Shown: piece by piece, positions 14,915 through 23,049 of the stretch
Layout of the letters: each line of letters starts with the position of its first letter
Position numbering within the stretch: position 1 is the stretch's first letter
Assembly: GCA_949295065.1 (NCBI GenBank)
Contig: CASFJQ010000017.1
Coordinates: 1 to 51,080, forward strand
Direction: 5' to 3'
Origin: an uncultured Parabacteroides sp.
GTDB taxonomy: Bacteria > Bacteroidota > Bacteroidia > Bacteroidales > Tannerellaceae
Length of the DNA: 51,080 bases
Position numbers and translations under genes: made by a program
Notes under the pieces: model-generated
Seen by the model: the letters and a program-made list of their open reading frames with translations, nothing else
Told to the model about the DNA's origin: nothing
Database searches by the model: none

Positions 14915-16303
14915 ATGGAATTTAAAGACTTTATAGATAGGAAGGACTATTTGGAAAGGGTAGATGAAGCCTTAAAAAGAGAAAAGCCACAGTTTATAGT
15001 CATTTACGGGCGCAGAAGAATAGGCAAGTCAAAACTTATCAGGGAAATCATGGACTGGAAGCGGAAAGACATTTATTTTTTAAGCGACCAGACCAATGAA
15101 GCAAACCAGCGTATGCTGTTTGCAAAGACAGCTACAATGGTAGGTATAGAAGACTTCGATAAGGTTACATATCCTGATTGGGAAACGCTTTTGCGTGCTT
15201 TGAACCGTCGGGTAACGGAAAAGAGTATCGTTTGCTTTGACGAATTTCCGTATCTGGTAAAAAGCTGCTCTTCTCTGCCTTCTGTCATACAAAAGCTTCT
15301 CAACGAGAAATCTCTGAAATTCAATCTTATCATCTGCGGTTCTTCACAACAACTGATGCAGGGCTACATACTTGACAGGAAAGAGCCTCTTTATGGACTC
15401 GCTGATGAAATCATACGTCTTATGCCAATACCTGTGCAATACATAGGGCAAGCTCTTGGTTGTAATGCACAGCAAGCGATAGAAGAATATGCTGTATGGG
15501 GAGGAGTTCCCAGATATTGGGAGTTGAGAGCGGACTATAAGGACAATGAAACAGCGATTGAAAAACTACTGTTGGATAACAAAGGATTTTTAGCGGACGA
15601 ACCGATACGCCTGTTAAGGGATGATATGCGAGATACTGTGCAGGCATCCACGTTGCTATCGATTATCGGTAACGGAGCGAACCGACTCTCTGAAATAGCC
15701 GGACGAGTAGGCAAGGAAGCCACTCAGATAACTGAACCTTTAGGCAAGCTAAGGGAGCTTGGATATATTCGTAGAGAAGTGCCATTCGGTGAGGACGAGA
15801 AAAAGAGCAAGAAAGGGATATATCGTATTAACGATAGTCTGCTGGAGTTCAACTACAGATTTGTCGCGCCCTATAAATCTATTTTGGAACTTGGACGAAC
15901 AGAAACCGTTTTATCCATCATAAAAGCGCAATTCCCCGGATATGTAGGAGATTGTTGGGAACATCTTTGTCGCCAATATGTGAGTGGTAACATCATTGAC
16001 GGAATAGCATACAATATGGCTTCACGATGGTGGGGAAAAATTTTCTCAGAAGAAAATAAGGATGGAGAGATGGTTGAACTTGATGTGGTTGCCGAATCAA
16101 TCGACAAGAAGCATATACTCATAGGAGAATGTAAATGGACTAACAAAGAAGATGCGCAAAGACTTGTAAATTCACTTGAAGCAAAGATAAAGTACTTGCC
16201 TTTTATTAAAAAAGGGCAAAGTGTTCATGTAATACTTTTCTTGAAAAATGAGCCACACAACAAGGATGCTGCACATATTTTATATCCGGCAGACATTATA
16301 TAA
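14915..16303 (+). CDS. AAA ATPase of the archaeal-type ATPase / DUF234 family
   Basis: A 462-residue protein. The Walker A motif is GRRRIGKS (residues 32-39) and Walker B is IVCFDE (105-110), followed by the sensor-like FNLIICGSS. A winged-helix-like segment follows (LSEIAGRVGKEATQITEPLG, near 260-280). A C-terminal DUF234 part carries a PD-(D/E)XK-like pattern: Asp390 in VELDVVAE, then Glu405-Cys-Lys407 in IGECKW. Such proteins are widespread in archaea and gut Bacteroidetes; their physiological task is not established. It has its own promoter and terminator surroundings and stands alone, as often seen for horizontally moving copies. Confidence 0.85.
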   Translation: MEFKDFIDRKDYLERVDEALKREKPQFIVIYGRRRIGKSKLIREIMDWKRKDIYFLSDQTNEANQRMLFAKTATMVGIEDFDKVTYPDWETLLRALNRRVTEKSIVCFDEFPYLVKSCSSLPSVIQKLLNEKSLKFNLIICGSSQQLMQGYILDRKEPLYGLADEIIRLMPIPVQYIGQALGCNAQQAIEEYAVWGGVPRYWELRADYKDNETAIEKLLLDNKGFLADEPIRLLRDDMRDTVQASTLLSIIGNGANRLSEIAGRVGKEATQITEPLGKLRELGYIRREVPFGEDEKKSKKGIYRINDSLLEFNYRFVAPYKSILELGRTETVLSIIKAQFPGYVGDCWEHLCRQYVSGNIIDGIAYNMASRWWGKIFSEENKDGEMVELDVVAESIDKKHILIGECKWTNKEDAQRLVNSLEAKIKYLPFIKKGQSVHVILFLKNEPHNKDAAHILYPADII

Positions 16304-16304
16304 G

Positions 16305-16394
16305 CACACAACTTTTGGCTTTTTTGAAGAAGGGCAACTTGTAAGCCAGGACGTTATAGAAAAAGAGATTATAGGAGATAAAACAGAAAAATAA
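16305..16394 (+). pseudogene. Possible out-of-frame coding remnant after the ATPase gene
   Basis: Immediately after the ATPase stop another frame stays open for about 30 codons to a TAA, reading HTTFGFFEEGQLVSQD and then VIEKEIIGDKTEK. It has no start codon of its own. The composition looks protein-like, so it may be the remnant of a downstream gene or of a longer C-terminus lost by frameshift. It could also be chance. Confidence 0.2.
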
Positions 16395-16500
16395 TAGGAT
16401 TTATAGTTTGTAACAAAATCTAAACACATCGTAACATATATGAAATAAAATCGTAAAAGATGTAAAACATAAGTGTTTCTGTTATGAAATATCGCAGCCA

Positions 16501-16508
16501 TAATTTTG
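16501..16508 (+). promoter_or_regulatory. -7 box for the TonB receptor gene
   Basis: TAATTTTG at 16501-16508, with an imperfect TTTC at 16476-16479 about 21 bp upstream. It argues against a TTG start at 16506 and for the ATG at 16533. Confidence 0.5.
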
Positions 16509-16532
16509 CGTCGTGAAAATTATGGTAGTTAT

Positions 16533-19220
16533 ATGAATAGATTTTTATCAACGAAGTATTTATTACTTTTACTATTAACATTAATCCCTGCCTCGTTGAT
16601 TAAGGCAGTTGACTTAAAAGGAGTTGTGAAAGACAAAACCAATCAGGAACCCTTGATTGGTGCAACAGTGCAGATTCAAGGAACAACAGTTGGAGCCATA
16701 ACTGACATTGATGGTAACTTTGTTCTCTCAGGACTGGATAAAGGAACTTACACATTGATTGCTTCTTATGTGTCATATAAGGCAGAACAAATAGTAGTAA
16801 ACACTAACCAGACTACAAGTATAGAAATCGTACTTTCTCCAGATAATCAACAGATAGATGAGGTAACAGTGGTTGCACGTAAAAAGCTTGAGTCTGAACA
16901 GGCTCTTTTGATGGAAAGACAGAAAGCTTCGGTTGCAATCGAGAATATCGGTTCGAAGGAAATGAGCATCAAAGGTATTTCGACTGTTGAGGATGGAGTG
17001 AAGAAAATTACAGGTATTTCGATAGCATCGGCAGGACAGTTGATTGTGCGTGGATTGGGTGACCGTTACAGTACAACTACGTTGAACGGATTGCCAATCG
17101 CTTCACCTAACCCTGATAATAAGTTGATTCCACTTGATTTATTCCCTACTTCTACTGTAAAGAATATTACTGTAAGTAAAGTATATGAAGCAAGTTCGTT
17201 TGCGGATTATTCTGGTGCTCATATTGATATCAGTACTAAAGATCAGACTGGTGAGGATTTCTTCTCTGTCTCTTTGAATACAGGTGGTAAATTCAATACT
17301 CTCGGCCGTGAGTTTTATCAGATGGATAGAAATGGAACTTTGTTCAGAAACAATAATATGAGTTCAAATGTTCTGAATATGCCTTTGGCTGATTTTGAAG
17401 ATTATTCATCAAAGAACAATATATTCAATACAACATTCCAGACTTCAAAAAGAACAGCTCTTCCTGAATTTGGCGGTAATATCGGATGGGGAAAGACTTA
17501 TGATATTAACGGTCATAATCTCAGCATTCTTGCTTCATTAGGTATTAGCAATGGTTTGCAGACTATGCGTGATGCTACAGTGAAAACTCTTGAGGCAACA
17601 GGAACTACTCTTAACGAGTTTGAATACGACAGTTATACTAATGAGCTTAAGATTGCCGGTTTGGGTAGTTTGGCTTATCAGTTGAAAGGAGCGGATTTAT
17701 TAAGCTATACATTCTTCTATGCACGTAATGCCAGTGATACTTACCTGAATCGTGAAGGTGTGGACTATGAAGATCATCATTTGTTCGGTAGCCATAGCGT
17801 TACACATATTTACAGCTTGCAGAATCATCAGTTGAATGGAAAACACAGTTTCGGTGATAACTGGTTGCTAAACTGGGGAGCTTCATACAGTAAGACTGGT
17901 AGTGATGAACCGGACCGCCGTCAGATAATGTTTATTGAAAATAACGGAAAACTTGAATTGTTCAAATTGAACAGACAGGAAACAATGCGCTACTTTGGCC
18001 AACTTGATGAAGATGAGTTTGCTGCAAATATCAGTAGTACATATAAGTTTGGCGAAATGAACAAGATTCAGTTCGGTTTCAATATGAAGAATAAGAGCCG
18101 TGATTATAGCAGTACTCGTTTCTACTATAATCTGAACAAATTGAACCCGGAAATCTCAAATATATATGATACAGATGATTATATGAATTTTGAGAATGTA
18201 CAGAATGGAACAATCGTTATTCAGCGCAGCCGTCAGCCTCGTGACGGATATAAGGCAGGTAACGATATCTATGCAGGATATGTTTCGGCTGATTATTATC
18301 CGGTGTCAGCATTGTTGATTAACGTTGGCGTACGTTATGAATCAAGTCGCCAGTGGGTTGATTATTACGGTGATGACGGTATTGCTAAAAGAAGAAACTT
18401 GGATAAGGATGATTTCTTCCCGGCAACAAACTTCAAATATCAGTTGAACGACGAAAACAGCTTGCGACTGTCATTCTCAAGAACAATCACTCGCCCGTCA
18501 TTTATCGAAATGGCTCCGTTCCTTTATCAGGAATCATACGGATCAGCTCAGATTCGAGGTAACGAAGATTTGCAGAACGGATATAACTATAACCTGGATT
18601 TGAGATATGAATTGTTCAAGCAGAATCAGGATATGATTTCCGTTACAGGTTATTATAAATATTTGAATTCACCTATCGAACGAATTCAGACATTGGCAGG
18701 TGGTGCAGCAGTTCACTCTTTCCGTAACGCAGATGACGGTTTGGCAGCAGGTTTGGAAATTGAAATGAGAAAAGCCTTGACACGTGAATTGAAACTTGGT
18801 GTTAACGGTTCGTTCATGTACACAAACGTAAAATTGCCTGAAGGCGGTGCTTACACAAACAGCCAGAGAGCATTGCAGGGTGCTTCACCTTATTTGGTTA
18901 ATGCCGACTTGACATATTCTCCACGCATAAATGATGAGCAGGCACTTAGCGCAGCGTTGCTTTATAACTTGCAAGGTCCGCGTATCCACTCAGTAGGTAT
19001 TTCAGGATTGGGTGATGTCAAACAACGTCCGCAGCATACTTTGAATTTCAATGCTAATTATCAGATAAACGAGAAATTCTCATTGAAACTAAAAGTAAAC
19101 GATATCCTAAACCAGGCAATTGTTTTCGAACAGGAAGTTCCAAGAGAGAACACAACTGTTGAGGTGGAAAGATTCAAGAAAGGTGTGAATTTTGAAGTAG
19201 GTTTCGGATATAGATTGTGA
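16533..19220 (+). CDS. TonB-dependent outer-membrane receptor
   Basis: About 895 residues from the ATG at 16533; an upstream TTG at 16506 lies in the promoter. A signal peptide (hydrophobic run LLLLLLTLIPASL, to about residue 24) is followed by a carboxypeptidase-regulatory-like domain (LKGVVKDKTNQEPLIGATV, to about 105). A TonB box-like DEVTVVA precedes the plug (GISTVEDGVKKITGISI, IVRGLGDRYSTTTLNG). The rest alternates aromatic beta-strand segments, ending in the typical terminal strand NFEVGFGYRL. It imports or binds a ligand at the outer membrane using TonB energy; the substrate is unknown. The lipoprotein 96 bp downstream is a likely surface partner. It lacks a SusD neighbour, so it is not a standard Sus pair. 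Confidence 0.92.
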   Translation: MNRFLSTKYLLLLLLTLIPASLIKAVDLKGVVKDKTNQEPLIGATVQIQGTTVGAITDIDGNFVLSGLDKGTYTLIASYVSYKAEQIVVNTNQTTSIEIVLSPDNQQIDEVTVVARKKLESEQALLMERQKASVAIENIGSKEMSIKGISTVEDGVKKITGISIASAGQLIVRGLGDRYSTTTLNGLPIASPNPDNKLIPLDLFPTSTVKNITVSKVYEASSFADYSGAHIDISTKDQTGEDFFSVSLNTGGKFNTLGREFYQMDRNGTLFRNNNMSSNVLNMPLADFEDYSSKNNIFNTTFQTSKRTALPEFGGNIGWGKTYDINGHNLSILASLGISNGLQTMRDATVKTLEATGTTLNEFEYDSYTNELKIAGLGSLAYQLKGADLLSYTFFYARNASDTYLNREGVDYEDHHLFGSHSVTHIYSLQNHQLNGKHSFGDNWLLNWGASYSKTGSDEPDRRQIMFIENNGKLELFKLNRQETMRYFGQLDEDEFAANISSTYKFGEMNKIQFGFNMKNKSRDYSSTRFYYNLNKLNPEISNIYDTDDYMNFENVQNGTIVIQRSRQPRDGYKAGNDIYAGYVSADYYPVSALLINVGVRYESSRQWVDYYGDDGIAKRRNLDKDDFFPATNFKYQLNDENSLRLSFSRTITRPSFIEMAPFLYQESYGSAQIRGNEDLQNGYNYNLDLRYELFKQNQDMISVTGYYKYLNSPIERIQTLAGGAAVHSFRNADDGLAAGLEIEMRKALTRELKLGVNGSFMYTNVKLPEGGAYTNSQRALQGASPYLVNADLTYSPRINDEQALSAALLYNLQGPRIHSVGISGLGDVKQRPQHTLNFNANYQINEKFSLKLKVNDILNQAIVFEQEVPRENTTVEVERFKKGVNFEVGFGYRL

Positions 19221-19251
19221 TAAGTTTTTGAGTTTTTGAGTTGAAATAAAA

Positions 19252-19288
19252 ACTAATAAACTAATAAACTAATAAACTAATAAACTAA
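19252..19288 (+). repeat. Tandem 8-bp repeat ACTAATAA
   Basis: ACTAATAA is repeated about 4.6 times in the 96-bp spacer between the TonB receptor and lipoprotein genes. Such a short tandem repeat ahead of a surface-protein start could vary in copy number by slippage and change spacing or mRNA structure; that effect is inference. Confidence 0.8.
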
Positions 19289-19316
19289 AAATATAATTAT
19301 ATTAAATTTTGATCGT

Positions 19317-20543
19317 ATGAAAACAACTAATTGGAAATTCTTGACAATGTCAATGTTAGCAGGTGTGACTGCATTCACTTCTTGTGATAATGAAGATGGT
19401 AATGATCCAACACCGGAACCAGAACCAAATCCGGTTGAATATAAGCTTGAAGGTGAAATTACATCAGACATGACTTTGGAAGCAGGTCAGACTTATACAT
19501 TGAGTGGCGGTGTTCATGTTAAGAAAGGTGCTGCTTTGAATATTCCGGAAGGAGTTAAGATTGTAGCTCAATACGATGATGTTGCTGATTATATTTTGAT
19601 TGAGCAGGGTGCAAAAATCAATGCAATTGGTACAGCTGAAAAAACAATCGTGATGACAAGCTCAAAGGAAGAAGTTGGAGCTTGGGGTGGTTTGCATATT
19701 TGCGGTTATGCTCATACTAATGTTTCTGGTGGTACTGGTGTTTCTGAAATCGGTGGTGCTACTTATGGTGGAGATGATGATGCCGACAATTCAGGTACTT
19801 TGAAATATATCCGTTTGGAATATACTGGTTTCGCTTTGGACGAAGAACATGAATCAAACGGTATTTCTTTCTATGGTGTAGGAAACGGAACAGTTGTTGA
19901 AAATATCCAGGCATACAAAGGTGCTGATGACGGTTTGGAATTCTTCGGTGGTTCTGTAAATGTTAAGAATATCGTTGTTACAAGCTGTAGTGATGACTCT
20001 TTCGACTGGACTGAAGGCTGGAACGGTAAAGGACAGTTCCTTGTTGCTTATCAGGAAGGTGAAAGCTCATTGGGTTATGATTGCGACTGCTTGATGGAAT
20101 GCGATAACAACAGCAAGGACTTGGCTGCAACTCCAACATCACATCCGGTTTTGGCAAACGTGACATTAGTTGGTAACGGTGGTGAAAAACAGGGCGTGCG
20201 TCTTCGTGCCGGTACTCAGGTAGAATTGTATAACGCTATCATTGCAAATAAGGGTAAAGCATTGACAGTTGAAACTGTAGAAACAGAAAATTCATTGGCA
20301 GACGGTACTTCTGTTTTGGAGAATGTTGCTATCAGCACAGAATTAGATTCTGAAAATTCAATTTATACAAATGATATGTTTGTAAAAGCTGGTAACTTGA
20401 CTAATCAGAAATTTGAATTGTCAGACTTGTTCGTAGGAACAATTGAAGGCGGTTCAAAAGTTGAAGATTCTTTCTTTGTTGACGCTCCTTATAAAGGTGC
20501 TGTAAGCGCAGACAATAACTGGACTGCAGGTTGGACTTTGTAA
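19317..20543 (+). CDS. Lipoprotein with a parallel beta-helix-like body
   Basis: 408 residues. A lipoprotein signal ends at TAFTSC (Cys23), followed by an acidic and Pro-rich linker (DNEDGNDPTPEPEPNP). The body has rung-like repeats (GALNIPEGVKIVA, IEQGAKINAIGTAEKTIVMTS, NGISFYGVGNGTVVENIQ, DDGLEFFGGSVNVKNIVVTS, DDSFDWTEGWNG) typical of right-handed beta-helix proteins. It is probably anchored on the outer leaflet and paired with the TonB receptor just upstream. Ligand unknown. No catalytic residues were recognised, so it may be a binding rather than an enzymatic subunit. Confidence 0.82.
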   Translation: MKTTNWKFLTMSMLAGVTAFTSCDNEDGNDPTPEPEPNPVEYKLEGEITSDMTLEAGQTYTLSGGVHVKKGAALNIPEGVKIVAQYDDVADYILIEQGAKINAIGTAEKTIVMTSSKEEVGAWGGLHICGYAHTNVSGGTGVSEIGGATYGGDDDADNSGTLKYIRLEYTGFALDEEHESNGISFYGVGNGTVVENIQAYKGADDGLEFFGGSVNVKNIVVTSCSDDSFDWTEGWNGKGQFLVAYQEGESSLGYDCDCLMECDNNSKDLAATPTSHPVLANVTLVGNGGEKQGVRLRAGTQVELYNAIIANKGKALTVETVETENSLADGTSVLENVAISTELDSENSIYTNDMFVKAGNLTNQKFELSDLFVGTIEGGSKVEDSFFVDAPYKGAVSADNNWTAGWTL

Positions 20544-20581
20544 ACCGAACTACCAATATTTGACTCACATATATTATTAAT

Positions 20582-20615
20582 AGCCTCGGAGAGCTTCGGT
20601 TCTTCGGGGCTTTTT
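20582..20615 (+). terminator. Strong intrinsic terminator with TTCG loop
   Basis: AGCCTCGGAGAGC and GTTCTTCGGGGCT form 13 continuous pairs (including G-U) capped by TTCG and followed by a T-run. It ends the TonB receptor/lipoprotein unit. Confidence 0.9.
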
Positions 20616-20620
20616 AGTTA

Positions 20621-20648
20621 TTGAACTCATGTTTTTTGATTAACTTTG
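20621..20648 (+). promoter_or_regulatory. Promoter for queA
   Basis: TAACTTTG at 20641-20648, with TTG at 20621-20623 at a 17-bp spacing. It overlaps the TTG at 20646, so translation should begin at the ATG at 20670. Confidence 0.55.
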
Positions 20649-20669
20649 CGCCATAATCAATTATTCGAG

Positions 20670-21884
20670 ATGAATACGCAGCAAATACACATAGACGATT
20701 TCAATTATGAACTGCCGGATGAGAGAATAGCCAAGTTTCCGCTTCCACGCAGAGATGAATCAAAATTACTTGTTTATAAGAATGGTAATATAAGCGAGAG
20801 CCAGTTTAAGAATATAGCGTCTTTGTTGCCAGAGAAATCATTGTTGGTTTATAACAATACGCGTGTAATTCAGGCTCGCCTGTTGTTCCAGAAATCAACA
20901 GGAGCAAAGATTGAAATATTCTGCCTTGAGCCTGTTGTTCCTCATGATTATGCATTGGTGTTTCAGCAGAACGAATCATGTAGCTGGAATTGCCTTGTCG
21001 GAAATCTTAAGAAATGGAAAGAGGGTGCATTGACCAAAACAGTCATTATTGATGGCAATGAGGTTACAATGACGGCTGAAAAGAAAGAGAGTTATGGTGA
21101 TACTCATTTGATTGAATTCAAATGGGATAATTCTGATTATACTTTTGCTGATTTGTTGGATGCTGCCGGAGTTCTTCCGATTCCTCCATATTTGCACCGA
21201 GAGACACAGAAAAGCGATTTGCAGACCTATCAGACTGTATATTCTAAAATAAAAGGTTCGGTTGCAGCTCCAACTGCCGGTTTGCATTTTACTCCTGAAG
21301 TCCTTGCCGATGTTGATGCTCATGGAATAATGAGAGAGGAGGTTACTCTTCATGTAGGTGCAGGAACTTTTAAGCCTGTGAAGAGTGAGACTATTGAAGG
21401 CCATGAGATGCACACTGAGTTTATTTCAGTGAAACGTTCGGCAATTGAAAATATAAAGGGGAAATTGGGAAATATCATAGCTGTAGGAACTACCTCGGTA
21501 AGAACACTCGAAAGTCTTTATTATATAGGAGTTCTTTTGGGTAATAATCCAGATATTGCAGCTGAAGATATTCATATTAAACAATGGATGCCATATTCAG
21601 AAGAAAATAATCATATTTCGGCGGATGAGGCTTTTCAGAATATTCTCAATTATTTGGACAGTCATAAACTGGAAGCTCTTGTTGGTTCAACTCAGATAAT
21701 AATTGCTCCTGGATATGAATTTAAGGTTGTAAGAGGCATAATAACCAATTTCCATCAGCCTAAGAGTACGTTGATTCTTCTTATTTCAGCTTTTGTTAAA
21801 GGAAATTGGAGACCAATATATGATTATGCATTGAATAATGGTTTCCGTTTTCTGAGTTATGGCGACAGCTCGCTGTTGCTTTAG
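20670..21884 (+). CDS. queA: S-adenosylmethionine:tRNA ribosyltransferase-isomerase
   Basis: About 404 residues from the ATG at 20670. QueA transfers and rearranges the ribosyl part of SAM onto 7-aminomethyl-7-deazaguanine in tRNA, giving epoxyqueuosine at the wobble position of GUN anticodons. Family signatures are FNYELPDERIAKFPLPRRDESKLLV at the N-terminus (given as FNYELPDERIAKFPL and RRDESKLL), YNNTRVIQARL, SVAAPTAGLHFT and LHVGAGTFKPV. The C-terminus has NFHQPKSTLILLISAF. It is about 50 residues longer than classical QueA, mostly in the middle insertion, as in other Bacteroidales copies I recall. No other queuosine gene is adjacent. Confidence 0.95.
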   Translation: MNTQQIHIDDFNYELPDERIAKFPLPRRDESKLLVYKNGNISESQFKNIASLLPEKSLLVYNNTRVIQARLLFQKSTGAKIEIFCLEPVVPHDYALVFQQNESCSWNCLVGNLKKWKEGALTKTVIIDGNEVTMTAEKKESYGDTHLIEFKWDNSDYTFADLLDAAGVLPIPPYLHRETQKSDLQTYQTVYSKIKGSVAAPTAGLHFTPEVLADVDAHGIMREEVTLHVGAGTFKPVKSETIEGHEMHTEFISVKRSAIENIKGKLGNIIAVGTTSVRTLESLYYIGVLLGNNPDIAAEDIHIKQWMPYSEENNHISADEAFQNILNYLDSHKLEALVGSTQIIIAPGYEFKVVRGIITNFHQPKSTLILLISAFVKGNWRPIYDYALNNGFRFLSYGDSSLLL

Positions 21885-21981
21885 GCTGTTATTTCGTCTC
21901 CATACAAAAAAACACAAAAATGTAACACTTTATCCGAAAAAAAATTACATCTTTGAGAGACGATAATAAAAGAGTTGAAAT

Positions 21982-22821
21982 ATGACAGATGAGAAAACTC
22001 CCATGCCGTATAAATTAGGCTTGGCATTAAGTGGTGGAGGCGCAAGAGGTTTTGCTCACCTTGGCGCCTTCAAAATGTTGGAAGAGTGCGGTTTGAGACC
22101 TGATATAATTGCAGGGACAAGTGCCGGGGCATTAATGGGTACACTGTTTGCTGACGGATATACGGCGGAAGAAATAAAACGTCTTTTCACTGATAGAGAG
22201 TTTTCGGAATTCGCTCAGTTACAAATTCCAAAGTCCGGCCTGTTTGATACGGAACGTTTTCAGGATTTTCTTAAACGTCATTTAAGAGCGAAAAGGATTG
22301 AAGACTTGAAAATACCAATGGTTATAGTTGCCACTGACCTTGATAATGGTGTCAGCCGCGAGTTCCGTGAGGGGCCGATAGTTGAGGCTGTAACTGCTTC
22401 ATGTAGTATTCCAATAATTTTCAGCCCTGTTGAGATTGATGGGATAAACTACGTTGACGGTGGATTGTTTAAGAATTTTCCTGTATCTGTTATCCGTGAT
22501 GAATGTGAGAGAGTTATAGGCGTTAATGTAAGTCCTCTTATCCCGAAAAAATATAAACAGACTTTGTTCCATATAGCAGTGCGTTCTTATAATTATATTT
22601 TTCAGGCGAATTCTTTGGAAGACCGTGAACTTTGTGACTTGCTTATAGAAGCACAGGAGGTTGGTCTTTATAAAACATTTGATCTGGATAGTATTGATGA
22701 AATTGCTAATATTGGTTATGAAGAGTCTGCAAAAGCCTTTGCAAAGATGATCGGCGAAAATAAGTGTGAAGCTTTGATCAAGGCTATAGATGCAGGTAAA
22801 CGTAAAGCCTTGGAATCATAA
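21982..22821 (+). CDS. Patatin-like phospholipase family protein (RssA/NTE type)
   Basis: A 279-residue cytoplasmic lipid acyl hydrolase. The oxyanion loop is GGGARG (18-23), the nucleophile elbow GTSAG with Ser47, and the catalytic Asp159 is in YVDGG. The Ser-Asp dyad is therefore complete. The fold continues through VIGVNVSPL. Substrate unknown; homologues cleave phospholipids or lysophospholipids. It stands alone, with a full-length family 1 repeat directly after its stop. Confidence 0.92.
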   Translation: MTDEKTPMPYKLGLALSGGGARGFAHLGAFKMLEECGLRPDIIAGTSAGALMGTLFADGYTAEEIKRLFTDREFSEFAQLQIPKSGLFDTERFQDFLKRHLRAKRIEDLKIPMVIVATDLDNGVSREFREGPIVEAVTASCSIPIIFSPVEIDGINYVDGGLFKNFPVSVIRDECERVIGVNVSPLIPKKYKQTLFHIAVRSYNYIFQANSLEDRELCDLLIEAQEVGLYKTFDLDSIDEIANIGYEESAKAFAKMIGENKCEALIKAIDAGKRKALES

Positions 22822-22825
22822 TAAT

Positions 22826-22986
22826 TTAAGTTTCGCAAGCTCAACTTCCAGATAACAAGTTGACAAGATGACAAGTTAACAAGATTTTTGGATAATAATT
22901 TGTGAAATTACAGGTGTTCTGATTTTGTCAACTTGTATCTGAAGCCTTGTTTACTTTATATAAGTTGAGCAACTAGCGAAACTTAA
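22826..22986. repeat. Palindromic intergenic repeat, family 1 (copy d, most complete)
   Basis: A 161-bp element. Outer inverted ends: TTAAGTTTCGCAAGCTCAAC (22826 on) and GTTGAGCAACTAGCGAAACT with TTAA (to 22986). Next inside come the left arm AACAAGTTGACAAGATGACAAG (in parts: AACAAGTTGACAAG, ATGACAAG) and the right arm TTTTGTCAACTTGTATC then TGAAGCCTTG. It lies 6 bp after the patatin-like stop. It looks like a small non-coding mobile (MITE-like) or transcribed hairpin element. Confidence 0.8.
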
Positions 22987-23049
22987 CTTAATTAATAAAG
23001 ATAATGAATGCATAATAAGCTTTCGCTATTATGCTAAATATATAGACCT

